From: Candidatus Sulfopaludibacter sp. SbA3 | GTDB lineage: Bacteria; Acidobacteriota; Terriglobia; Bryobacterales; Bryobacteraceae | Assembly (NCBI GenBank): GCA_945900935.1 | Contig: CAMDKT010000077.1 | Span: 1 to 14,113 of the forward strand | Reading direction: 5' to 3' | Length of the DNA stretch: 14,113 nucleotides | Part shown: positions 8,201 through 14,113 of the stretch, one piece after another | Position numbering within the stretch: the first letter of the stretch is position 1 | How the letters are laid out: each line of letters begins with the position of its first letter | The notes under the pieces: model-generated | Database searches by the model: none | What the model saw: the letters and a program-made list of their open reading frames with translations, nothing else | What the model was told of the DNA's origin: nothing | Position numbers and translations under genes: made by a program

Positions 8201-8359
8201 CAAGGCCTCGCCATCTCCCTGATGGCCGGCGAAATCGCATCGCTGATGCTCTCCCGCGTCACAGTGCCTGTTCTTTATTTCATTGCCAATCGCAAAGGAG
8301 ATCTCCTATCGTGTCCCTCGAACGAACCATCCGGCTCATCGCCGGAATCTTCATCCTGA
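5222..8359 (+). CDS. RND-superfamily efflux permease (AcrB-like)
   Basis: A 1045-residue proton-driven inner-membrane pump, the usual length for the family. TM1 is near residues 22-40, followed by PREEEPQIIVPMVDVFVGMPG and the porter domain. TM2-TM6 start near residue 345. TM4 carries GILVDDAIVIVEN with Asp409-Asp410, matching the AcrB proton-relay pair. A second porter domain and a second TM bundle follow. In TM10 the motif reads GIVVRNSIILVDF, with Arg939 where AcrB has Lys940, as in a subset of RND proteins. Periplasmic motifs resemble hydrophobe/amphiphile exporters rather than heavy-metal pumps, but the substrate cannot be read off. ATG 5222 overlaps the adaptor stop by four bases. The last 17 residues (Ser-rich) are encoded in the 49-base overlap with the next gene. 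Confidence 0.93.
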   Translation: MSQPKQLGIAGRLAAAWIHSKLTPLFIAASLAAGAFAVFNLPREEEPQIIVPMVDVFVGMPGATPAEVEQRVTSPMEKLLWEIPGVEYIYSTSQPGASMLIVRFKVGEDYERSIVNLNQKLQANFDRIPIGATPPIVKPRSIDDVPILALTLHSATHDDAALRRIAAQLQDTIVQTPDVSEVKLLGGRRRELRVTPDPAKLAARGLSPLQIEQALTVANQLLPAGRAVENRREIIIEAGRNFHTAAEVRRILVANSVHLEDVATVNDEAAEPTQIVQYAGRDQQFHSAVTISVAKRKSTNAIQVASQVLERVDAVKPTLLPNGVELTITRHYGVTAAEKSNELLFHMAIAIFSVTLLIGLTLGVRESGIVFVAIPVTLALTLTVFYLYGYTLNRITLFALIFSIGILVDDAIVIVENVVRHARMDSNAGRSLTDITIEAVDEVGNPTILATLTVIAAILPMAFVGGLMGPYMRPIPIGATAAMVFSLLVAFMVTPWATVRMLKAGGHHSDKEGKTTILYRRWMNSLIHRPFVRWSFLATVAFLLLAACGLIYIRFVEVKMLPFDNKSEFQVIINMPEGTPLEETARAARALAGAALHQPEVINVQSYTGAASPYNFNGLVRHYFLRAAPHMADLQVNLQNKHDRKNDSHHIAREMRQRLLPIAKQFNARIQVAEVPPGPPVLQTLVAEVYGPDAAGRERVAREIMGVLEKTDGVVDVDWYGEDDQTRRRYRIDEAKAAANGVTAAMLARTLELASAGRAAGLLHDPNSREDIPIQIRLDRAARSRPETFLSLRVNGVALSEIVTVENGVADKAIYRKNLLPVTYVTADLAGSVESPVYVIFDLSEKVDKLAGHYAVKWDGEWFITKEVFRDLGIAFGAVMILIYILVVGWFESFLTPLLIMAAIPFSLVGILPAHGALGAFFTATSMIGFIAGAGIVVRNSIILVDFIELRRKEGMPLDEAVIDAGAVRFRPMMLTAAAVVAGSLVILFDPIFQGLAISLMAGEIASLMLSRVTVPVLYFIANRKGDLLSCPSNEPSGSSPESSS
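8294..8306 (+). promoter_or_regulatory. Ribosome binding site of the small DUF2892 gene, embedded in a palindrome
   Basis: AAAGGAG at 8294-8300 lies ten bases before the GTG at 8311, inside the permease coding sequence, and supports that start. The overlapping ten bases GGAGATCTCC (8297-8306) are a perfect palindrome, so the site could pair with itself or with a second transcript. Confidence 0.5.
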
Positions 8360-8496
8360 TCAGCCTCGCACTGGGCTACTATGTCCACCCCAACTGGTAC
8401 TTCTTCACCGCCTTCGTCGGCCTGAATCTGCTCCAGTCGGGTTTGACGAACTGGTGCCCCATGATGACTTTTTTGAAAAAGCTGGGCTATCGATAG
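8311..8496 (+). CDS. Small membrane protein, DUF2892/YgaP transmembrane-domain type
   Basis: A 61-residue protein with the layout of the DUF2892 family, the membrane part of rhodanese proteins such as YgaP. It has a basic amphipathic start (MSLERTIRLIAG), a first membrane helix (about residues 9-25), a short YYVHPNWY turn, a second helix (about 30-43) and then NWCPMMTFLKKLGYR. The NWCP cysteine is typical of the family. Start is GTG 8311, supported by a strong AAAGGAG. It begins 49 bases inside the permease gene, so it is probably translated with it. It could be an accessory subunit of the pump or a sulfur-handling membrane protein; no rhodanese domain is attached and none is encoded downstream. 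Function unknown. Confidence 0.8.
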   Translation: MSLERTIRLIAGIFILISLALGYYVHPNWYFFTAFVGLNLLQSGLTNWCPMMTFLKKLGYR

Positions 8497-8568
8497 CCTG
8501 GAAGCCGCTCGAAGAAGTGAACGTAGCCACGTCCGTTCCGGCTGGCAGGCAGAGCATACCCGTGTCTT

Positions 8569-8590
8569 TTTGTAGAGTGCAGTCTACAAA
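8569..8590. promoter_or_regulatory. Perfect 8-base dyad in the gap before the BACON protein gene
   Basis: TTTGTAGA (8569-8576) and TCTACAAA (8583-8590) form a perfect inverted repeat with a six-base spacer. No T-run follows on either strand, so it does not look like an intrinsic terminator. It sits about 106 bases before the next ATG and just ahead of a possible -10 (TAGTAT, 8604-8609), a suitable place for an operator. The rest of the 200-base gap (8497-8696) shows no gene or other clear signal. Confidence 0.4.
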
Positions 8591-8696
8591 CTCCAATTCG
8601 GGCTAGTATGGTTGATTCCCGGTTACCTTCTCGCCTGCAGGAAAAGTCGGCGTACCGGCAGCAACTTGAAATCGATTTTGGGGTTCAACATTGGTT

Positions 8697-11288
8697 ATGA
8701 GCTTTCGCGGCGCTCTCATTGCGCTATTTCTCTGCCTGCCTGCGTTTGCGCAGACCTGCAGCACAGTCACGCTGAACAATACGGGCGCTTTCGCTAGTGC
8801 CGGTGCCAGTAACGGCACGTTCACAATTACGGGCACCCCCGCCAATTGCGCCAAATCCGCCGGCAGTAACGCCCCCTGGATCACCATCAGCTTCGGCGGC
8901 GGCACCGCCAATCCGTCCACCATCGGCTATTCCGTTCAGGCCAATACTTCGCCGAATCAGCGCGTCGGGACGATCTCCGTCAACAGCGGTCTGGCCGCCT
9001 TCAGCGTCACACAATCTGGCATCTCCTGCAGCTACAGCGTTTCGCCGGCTTCAGCAACGTTTACAGCCGATGGCGGCGCCGGCACGGCCACCGTCACCAC
9101 CACCGCCGAATGCCCCTGGACTGCCGCCTCCACCGTTCCATGGGTTTCCGTTTCCGGCTCCGGTCTAGGCAACGGAACGCTGAGTTACAGCGTCCAGCCC
9201 AACACCACGAAGGACACCCGCACCGGCTCCATCACCGTCGGCGGCAACACGCTGAACATCACCCAACAACCCGTGTGCAGTTTCACGCTCGCTCCCACGT
9301 TCCAGCAGATTCGCTCGTCCGCCGAAAGCGGCACCATCACCGTCACCGCCAACGTCTCCAGTTGCGTCCGAAACGCCGTCAGCGATTCCAGTTGGCTCAC
9401 CGTCCCCGTCGGCTCCTCCGGCACCGGGAATGGAATCATCAGTTGGTCCGCCGCCGCTAACGGAACCGCCACCGGGCGCACGGGGCGCATCACCGTCGGC
9501 GACGCCTCGTTCTCCGTGCAGCAGGAGGGCGGCAACTGTACCTATAGCCTAAGTCCGCTGAGCCAGTCCATGACAAACTTGGGCGGCGCCGGCACGTTCA
9601 CCGTCACCACCGCCTGCCAATGGTCGGCCGTCAGCACCGCCCCCTGGCTCACCATCACCAGCCCCGCCACCGGGACCGGCATCAGCACAATCGGTTTCCG
9701 CGCCGACCCGAACCCTTCCCCGGCGGAACGCAGCGGCTCCATCACCATTGGCGGCGGCGCTTTCCTCGTCACGCAGTCCGGCACAGCATGCAGCCTGAAC
9801 ATCTCTCCTTCCGCGCTCGAAGTCACCGCCGCCGGCGGCTCCGGCAGCTTTGAAGTCGATGTCATCGCGGGCTGTAACTGGACCGCCGTCTCGAACGTTC
9901 CCTGGATCACCTTCACTTCAGCCGCCAGCGGAGGCGGTGACGCATCGCTGTCCTTCGCCGTCGCGCCCAACACCACCCTCGGAATGCGAACCGGCGTCAT
10001 CACCGTCGGCAATCGCCAATTCACCGTCACGCAACTGGGCGCTAACTGCGAACTTTCCATCAGTCCTGCTTCCAACACACTGGTCCCTTCCAACGCGTTC
10101 CAGTCGTCGATTGCCGTTACTACGACTTGCCAATGGACCGCCCAGTCCACCGCGAGTTTCATCACCATCACCGCCGGATCCTCCGGTACCGGCAACGGAC
10201 AAATCGACTACTCCATCCCCGCCAATCCCTCCGCCCAAAACCGCTCCGGTGCCATTCGCATCGGCAACCTCACATTCAACATCACCCAAGCCGGAGGCGG
10301 CTGCACCATCTCCCTGAACCCGCAACGCGCCACTCTCGGCGGCGGCAATGTTAGCGGGCGCTTCAACATCAACGGCAGCCTGGGCTGCCAGTGGAGTGCC
10401 AGTTCGTCTGACTCCTGGGTCTCCATCTCCGGCTTCTCCAGCGTGAATGGAAGCGGGGCCGTAGACTTCACGCTGACTCCGAACTTCACCGGAGCGGAAC
10501 GCACAGGCGCGGTCAAGATCACCAATGACGTATCGTTCACCGTGGTCCAGGGGCTCGCCAAGCCCACTATCGTCACCGGCGGAATTCTCAATGCCGCCAG
10601 CTTCAGAGGAGGCCCCGTGGCCCCCGGCGAAATCATAACCATTTACGGAACGCTCATGGGCCCCGCGGAAATCAAAACGCTCGAATTAACCGGCGACCTC
10701 CTCGGCATTACGGACACGCTTTCCGGCACACGCGTTCTCTTCGACGGCCAGCCCGCGCCCCTGATCTACACCACCGAAAAACAGCTTTCCGCCATTGTAC
10801 CTTTTGAGGCGCAGGGCAAGACCGCGACGAAGGTGAAAGTCGAATACCTGAACGCGCAATCCGACGAAACTGAAATCGCCGTCGCCCCAACCGCGCCCGC
10901 CGTCTTCACGCAAAACGCGAGCGGCACGGGCCTTGGCGCCATTCTCAATCAGGACAACTCGCTGAACTCGACAACCAATGGAGCCCAGCGCAACACCATC
11001 ATCCAGATCTTCGCCACGGGCGGCGGTCAGACCAATCCCGCCGGCCAGACCGGCCGCCTGACGGGAACTCCTCCGCCCGTCTTCCCCGCCGGCCGGGTGA
11101 CGGTCCGCATCAACAATATCGACGCTCCGGTCATATACTCCGGCGCCGCGCCCGGGCTGATTCAAGGGTTGATTCAAATCAACGCCCGCGTGCCCGCCGC
11201 CGCGCCCCTCGGCAACGCCGTGCCCATCGTCGTTCGCATCAACAACGTCGACAGCCCCGCCGGCGTCACCGTCGCGATCCGTCAGTAA
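8697..11288 (+). CDS. Secreted protein with seven BACON-like repeats and a Solibacter C-terminal (TIGR03437-type) domain
   Basis: 863 residues. A signal peptide (about residues 1-18, ending AFA before Gln19) sends it across the inner membrane. Seven repeats of 83-90 residues follow, beginning at Cys21, 111, 194, 281, 365, 451 and 536. Each has the BACON pattern: C..S.SP, then C.W.A.S..PW, G.G, R.G.I.VG and a closing VTQ-like strand. Such beta-sandwiches occur in secreted carbohydrate- or surface-binding proteins. From about residue 622 the chain changes to the acidobacterial domain with GGILNAASF, PGEIITIYG, YTTEKQLSAIVPF and IQINARVP. The mature part has exactly 14 cysteines, two per repeat, and none in the last domain. 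No catalytic domain was seen. ATG 8697 is preferred over the in-frame TTG 8691; no clear ribosome site. The 3' end overlaps the convergent TlpA-like gene by 23 bases. Confidence 0.88.
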   Translation: MSFRGALIALFLCLPAFAQTCSTVTLNNTGAFASAGASNGTFTITGTPANCAKSAGSNAPWITISFGGGTANPSTIGYSVQANTSPNQRVGTISVNSGLAAFSVTQSGISCSYSVSPASATFTADGGAGTATVTTTAECPWTAASTVPWVSVSGSGLGNGTLSYSVQPNTTKDTRTGSITVGGNTLNITQQPVCSFTLAPTFQQIRSSAESGTITVTANVSSCVRNAVSDSSWLTVPVGSSGTGNGIISWSAAANGTATGRTGRITVGDASFSVQQEGGNCTYSLSPLSQSMTNLGGAGTFTVTTACQWSAVSTAPWLTITSPATGTGISTIGFRADPNPSPAERSGSITIGGGAFLVTQSGTACSLNISPSALEVTAAGGSGSFEVDVIAGCNWTAVSNVPWITFTSAASGGGDASLSFAVAPNTTLGMRTGVITVGNRQFTVTQLGANCELSISPASNTLVPSNAFQSSIAVTTTCQWTAQSTASFITITAGSSGTGNGQIDYSIPANPSAQNRSGAIRIGNLTFNITQAGGGCTISLNPQRATLGGGNVSGRFNINGSLGCQWSASSSDSWVSISGFSSVNGSGAVDFTLTPNFTGAERTGAVKITNDVSFTVVQGLAKPTIVTGGILNAASFRGGPVAPGEIITIYGTLMGPAEIKTLELTGDLLGITDTLSGTRVLFDGQPAPLIYTTEKQLSAIVPFEAQGKTATKVKVEYLNAQSDETEIAVAPTAPAVFTQNASGTGLGAILNQDNSLNSTTNGAQRNTIIQIFATGGGQTNPAGQTGRLTGTPPPVFPAGRVTVRINNIDAPVIYSGAAPGLIQGLIQINARVPAAAPLGNAVPIVVRINNVDSPAGVTVAIRQ

Positions 11289-11958
11289 GCATCGCCCGTA
11301 ACCGGCCGTCCAGTTCCGCCCGATCCGCGATCCCGCTATGGGACCATACCACCCGCCCCGACCGGTCAATCAGGAACGTCGACGGCAAACTGGCCACGCC
11401 CCCAAACTCCCTCGCCACCGCATCGTTGCCCGCCATCATCCGATAGTTCACCGGATTCTTTTCCATAAATGGCCGAACCGCCGCCCACCCTTCTTCGTCC
11501 ATCGAAATACCCAACACCACCAACCCCGCCGCTTCGTACTTACTCTGAAATTCCACGAACCACGGAATCTCCGTTTTGCACGGCGGGCACCACGTCGCCC
11601 AGAAGTTCAGCAGGACGACTTTCCCTCGAAAATCCGCGAGCCGCACCGTTTGCCCGGAAGCATCGGTCAACGTAAACGCGGGCACCGCCGTAACTCCTAA
11701 CCGCTGCCCCACCGCCACCGTCTCCGCCACGCAAGCCGCCACACAACGCTCCGCAAAGACACGCGTCCCCGGGAACGCGAGCACGAAAACACAAGCCGCC
11801 GCCGCCCCGCAGACAACCCAAACGCGCCGCCGCCGCCGGGCCGCCGCCACCGCCTGGTACCTTTGCAAGGCCCGAGCCGTATCCGTTGTCCAACCGGGCT
11901 CGGCGGTCAATGCCGCCATGCTCCGCTCCACAAACAAGTCAATAGCTTTCGGTTCCAT
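11266..11958 (-). CDS. Membrane-anchored TlpA-like thiol-disulfide protein (possible anti-sigma role)
   Basis: 230 residues. Residues 1-45 are predicted cytoplasmic, ending in an Arg run (RRRRR), followed by one membrane helix (about 46-62) and a periplasmic thioredoxin-fold domain. The latter opens with VPAFTLTDASGQTVRLADFRGK and carries the redox motif WCPPC (Cys124, Cys127). The cis-proline is probably Pro192 in SLPSTFLID. This matches TlpA/ResA-type reductases, which keep periplasmic thiols reduced. There are two further periplasmic cysteines just after the helix (Cys72, Cys76) and two inside it. It overlaps the end of the ECF sigma gene by 20 bases, so both are probably made together. 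A cytoplasmic tail plus one helix directly after a sigma gene is the usual layout of anti-sigma factors; that role is inferred, as no known anti-sigma domain was recognised. Confidence 0.85.
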   Translation of the reverse strand: MEPKAIDLFVERSMAALTAEPGWTTDTARALQRYQAVAAARRRRRVWVVCGAAAACVFVLAFPGTRVFAERCVAACVAETVAVGQRLGVTAVPAFTLTDASGQTVRLADFRGKVVLLNFWATWCPPCKTEIPWFVEFQSKYEAAGLVVLGISMDEEGWAAVRPFMEKNPVNYRMMAGNDAVAREFGGVASLPSTFLIDRSGRVVWSHSGIADRAELDGRLRAMLTDGSRR

Positions 11959-12430
11959 ATCGCTTCACATATTCCTTTCGAAATGCCTGCTGCGCGCGGC
12001 TCAACAGCGTCCCGACCGAGGCCGGGTTCAATGTCAGCGCCGACGCCAATTCCTCATAACTCACACCCTCACTTCGCAACACGAGTAACTCCGCCTCCCG
12101 AAGCGAAATCGCGCCCAAAACTGCCCGCACACGCGCCTGTTCCTGAAAACCGTTGTGTATCTCCTCCGGCGTCGCCACCTTGCCGGCAAGCCGCAGAAGA
12201 GGTTCATACCGGCGCCGTCGCGCCTGCGCGCGCAACTCATCCAACGCCATCCTCGCCGCTGTCCGAAACAACCAGCCCTCAACGTTACTCCCCGATGGCA
12301 GTGAGCTTCTTGCATACTTCAGGAAAACCTCCACCGCCAGTTCCTCCGCGCGGCCTGGGTCGCGAATCACCCGTCCTATCAGCCGGGCCACCCGCTCATA
12401 CTGTTCCGCAAAGAGCGATTCCACATCCAC
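11939..12430 (-). CDS. ECF-family RNA polymerase sigma factor
   Basis: A 163-residue group IV (ECF) sigma factor, the normal size. Region 2 spans about residues 5-72, including the -10 recognition helix around AEELAVEVFLKYA and NVEGWLFRTAARMALDELR. A short linker follows, then region 4 (about 103-155) with ISLREAELLVLRSEGVSYEELASALTLNPASVGTLLSRAQQAFR, the helix-turn-helix that reads the -35. It would direct polymerase to a small regulon and is probably held inactive by a partner encoded with it; the only co-transcribed candidate is the TlpA-like protein that overlaps its 3' end. Start is GTG 12430; a second in-frame GTG at 12424 is possible. The gene is divergent from the permease at 12493, with 62 bases between. 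No ECF-type autoregulated promoter was convincingly found. Confidence 0.92.
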   Translation of the reverse strand: MDVESLFAEQYERVARLIGRVIRDPGRAEELAVEVFLKYARSSLPSGSNVEGWLFRTAARMALDELRAQARRRRYEPLLRLAGKVATPEEIHNGFQEQARVRAVLGAISLREAELLVLRSEGVSYEELASALTLNPASVGTLLSRAQQAFRKEYVKRYGTESY

Positions 12431-12457
12431 AAATCTAAAACGTTTCCCAATTCGCTT

Positions 12458-12486
12458 TTGTGACAGGCCCGAACACGCAATAATAG
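12458..12486 (+). promoter_or_regulatory. Candidate promoter of the ADOP permease, giving a leaderless transcript
   Basis: TTGTGA (12458-12463) is followed after 17 bases by TAATAG (12481-12486); the overlapping AATAAT (12479-12484) is an alternative -10 at a 15-base spacing with a better consensus match. Either predicts transcription starting within a few bases of the ATG at 12493, leaving no room for a ribosome site. None is visible there. Confidence 0.4.
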
Positions 12487-12492
12487 TGGACC

Positions 12493-14113
12493 ATGGCCCG
12501 TGACATCCTTTTGGCGCTTCGAAACCTCGTCCGAAACCCTGGCTTCACCATCCTCGCGGTAATGATACTCGCCCTCGGCATCGGCGGCGCCACCGCCGTC
12601 TTCAGCGTCGTTAACGCCGTCCTCCTCAAATCGCTCCCCTACGAAAACGCCAGCCGTGTCATGGCCGTCACCACCGGTGTACGCGGCGCGTTTTCCGGCG
12701 GTGACTACATGGATTTGAAAGAAGGCGTCACCGCATTCGAGACATTCGCCTATTACTACGGAGGACAGGTGAACGTCCGCACCCGCAATGGCACCGAATT
12801 CGCAGGCGCCGCCTTCGCTTCCGCTGATTTCTTTCCCGCGCTCGGCATCAGCGCCATGGCCGCCGGGCGCGGATTTGGCGCAACCGGCACCGCTCCCGTC
12901 GCCGTCGTCACAACCGATTTCGCCGCTCGCAATTTCGGCTCCCCGCAAGCGGCGATTGGCCAACAGATCGTACTCTACGAAACGGCTTACACCATCCTCG
13001 GCGCGCTGCCGTCCGTCCAGCAGTTTCCGGCCAAAACCAGCGTCTGGGTCCTCGCCCCGGAGTCTCCCGCAAATCAGAACCGCACCGCCCACAACTACCG
13101 CGGAATTGCCCGCCTTCGCCCAGGTCAGACCCAGGAAGCGGCCCAGTCTCAACTCACCGCCATCGCCCAGCGCCTCGCCCAGCAGTTCCCCAAAACCCAC
13201 GCCCGCAAGACTTTTCGCGCCACCGAACTCCAGGAAACTCTCGTATCCAATTCACGGGAGACGCTCAACGCGCTTCTCGGCGCCGTTCTTGTCCTGCTCC
13301 TCATCGCCTGCGCGAATGTGGCCAATCTCCTGCTCGCCAAAGGTGCCGGCCGCGCCCGCGAAATCGCCGTTCGCACCGCCCTCGGCGCAGGCTCCTGGGC
13401 AATCATCCGCATGTTACTCGCCGAGTCATTCGCGCTGGCCTCGCTCGCCGCCGCTGTTGGACTTGGCCTGGCCTACGCCGGACTCCGCGCATTACTACTG
13501 CTCGCCCCGCCCAACACGCCCCGGCTCGGCGAAGTGGCAATCGACACATCGGTCCTTGCGTTCACGTTCTTGCTCATCCTCATCGCCACAACGATTTTCG
13601 GCCTCGTTCCCGCCTGGCACGCCTTGCGGCTCGATATTCAAAGCGCGTTAAAACAAGGCGGCGGTCGGGGCATCGTCGCCGGCGGCGCCAATAAACTTCG
13701 CCGCGTCCTGGTCGTCGGCGAAATCGCCCTCGCCTTTGTCCTCGCCCTCTCCGCGGGCCTGATCTTCAAAAGTTTTCTCAAACTCAACGAAGTCGATCTT
13801 GGCTTCCGTCCCGGCGGCGTCCTGGTGGCCTATACCGCCATTCCAGCCAGCGGCTCCTCCGATTCCCAACTCGCCGCCGCCCGCTGGTTCACCAGCATCT
13901 CCGCAAAACTCGCTGAAATCCCCGGCGTCGAATCCGTCTCCGCCGCCATGGGTGTGCCCACCGGCAGCTATAACACCGGCGGCGCCTTCATTATCGAAGG
14001 CAGACAGGACTGGACCTCCAGCCGGCTCGGCGATCTTCCCCTGGCCCGTTTCCGCCTCGCCGGTTCCAACTACTTCCAAACGCTCGGGATCCCCCTCCTC
14101 GCCGGTCGCGACC
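12493..14113 (+). CDS. ADOP/MacB-FtsX-type ABC permease, 3' end outside the window
   Basis: 540 residues are visible and the frame is open at the window end; family members are about 800 residues. It matches the acidobacterial duplicated orphan permease type (TIGR03434), in which two MacB/FtsX halves are fused and no ATPase is encoded beside them. Residues 1-16 are basic (RNLVRNPGF) and TM1 is about 18-45 (LALGIGGATAVFSVVNAVLL). A periplasmic MacB-like domain runs to about 255. An FtsX domain with three helices follows at about 258-385, containing the conserved NVANLLLAKGAGRAREIAVRTALGA. The second half begins near 402 (LRRVLVVGEIALAFVLALSAGLIFKSF), followed by its own periplasmic domain (GVLVAYTAIP, LAEIPGVESVSAAMGVP). 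The substrate of this family is unknown. The gene is divergent from the ECF sigma gene and could be part of its regulon, but that is conjecture. Confidence 0.9.
   Translation, partial: MARDILLALRNLVRNPGFTILAVMILALGIGGATAVFSVVNAVLLKSLPYENASRVMAVTTGVRGAFSGGDYMDLKEGVTAFETFAYYYGGQVNVRTRNGTEFAGAAFASADFFPALGISAMAAGRGFGATGTAPVAVVTTDFAARNFGSPQAAIGQQIVLYETAYTILGALPSVQQFPAKTSVWVLAPESPANQNRTAHNYRGIARLRPGQTQEAAQSQLTAIAQRLAQQFPKTHARKTFRATELQETLVSNSRETLNALLGAVLVLLLIACANVANLLLAKGAGRAREIAVRTALGAGSWAIIRMLLAESFALASLAAAVGLGLAYAGLRALLLLAPPNTPRLGEVAIDTSVLAFTFLLILIATTIFGLVPAWHALRLDIQSALKQGGGRGIVAGGANKLRRVLVVGEIALAFVLALSAGLIFKSFLKLNEVDLGFRPGGVLVAYTAIPASGSSDSQLAAARWFTSISAKLAEIPGVESVSAAMGVPTGSYNTGGAFIIEGRQDWTSSRLGDLPLARFRLAGSNYFQTLGIPLLAGRD

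Noticed and set aside
8571..8588. Reading the TGTAGA/TCTACA hairpin as the terminator of the efflux operon
   Set aside because: The stem is A/T-rich and no run of T follows on the plus strand; an operator is the better guess.
8569..8590. A BlaI/MecI-type operator
   Set aside because: That class has the core TACA-nn-TGTA; here the half-sites point the other way (TGTA then TACA) with wider spacing.

Overview
The window reads as an accessory stretch of an Acidobacteria chromosome, most like the Solibacter/Bryobacter group. Three things point there: a secreted repeat protein ending in the C-terminal domain first defined in Solibacter (TIGR03437 type), a permease of the 'acidobacterial duplicated orphan permease' (ADOP) type, and very GC-rich coding sequence. 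No species can be named from the sequence alone.

Left part (1-2558): the body and right end of an IS66-family insertion element; its left tip appears to lie just before base 1. It carries an intact DDE transposase (tnpC type, no tnpA/tnpB seen). Ahead of it is a passenger gene of the DruA/DUF4338 family, broken by two single-base insertions but otherwise full length. The right end falls inside an osmC-like gene on the minus strand, of which only the first 56 codons remain (2555-2725).

Middle (2801-8496): a tight, overlapping plus-strand operon for a tripartite RND efflux pump. It encodes a TolC-like outer membrane channel, a lipoprotein membrane-fusion adaptor, a 1045-residue RND permease and a 61-residue membrane protein of the DUF2892/YgaP-TM type. 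Each gene overlaps the next by 4 to 49 bases, which suggests translational coupling. A divergent 75-base gap separates this operon from the osmC remnant.

Right part (8697-14113): a secreted 863-residue protein with seven BACON-like beta-sandwich repeats, exactly two cysteines per repeat, and the Solibacter C-terminal domain. Converging on it from the minus strand is a two-gene unit: an ECF sigma factor and, overlapping it, a membrane-anchored TlpA-like thioredoxin with a short cytoplasmic N-terminal segment. Its position and topology make it a candidate redox-sensing anti-sigma factor. Divergent from the sigma gene is an ADOP/MacB-FtsX-type permease that runs off the window; its likely promoter sits so close to the start codon that the transcript may be leaderless.

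No tRNA, rRNA or CRISPR array was seen. The most interesting leads are the sigma/TlpA pair (possibly linked to the 14-cysteine secreted protein beside it), the DruA-carrying IS66 element, and the RND permease with Arg where AcrB has its proton-relay Lys.
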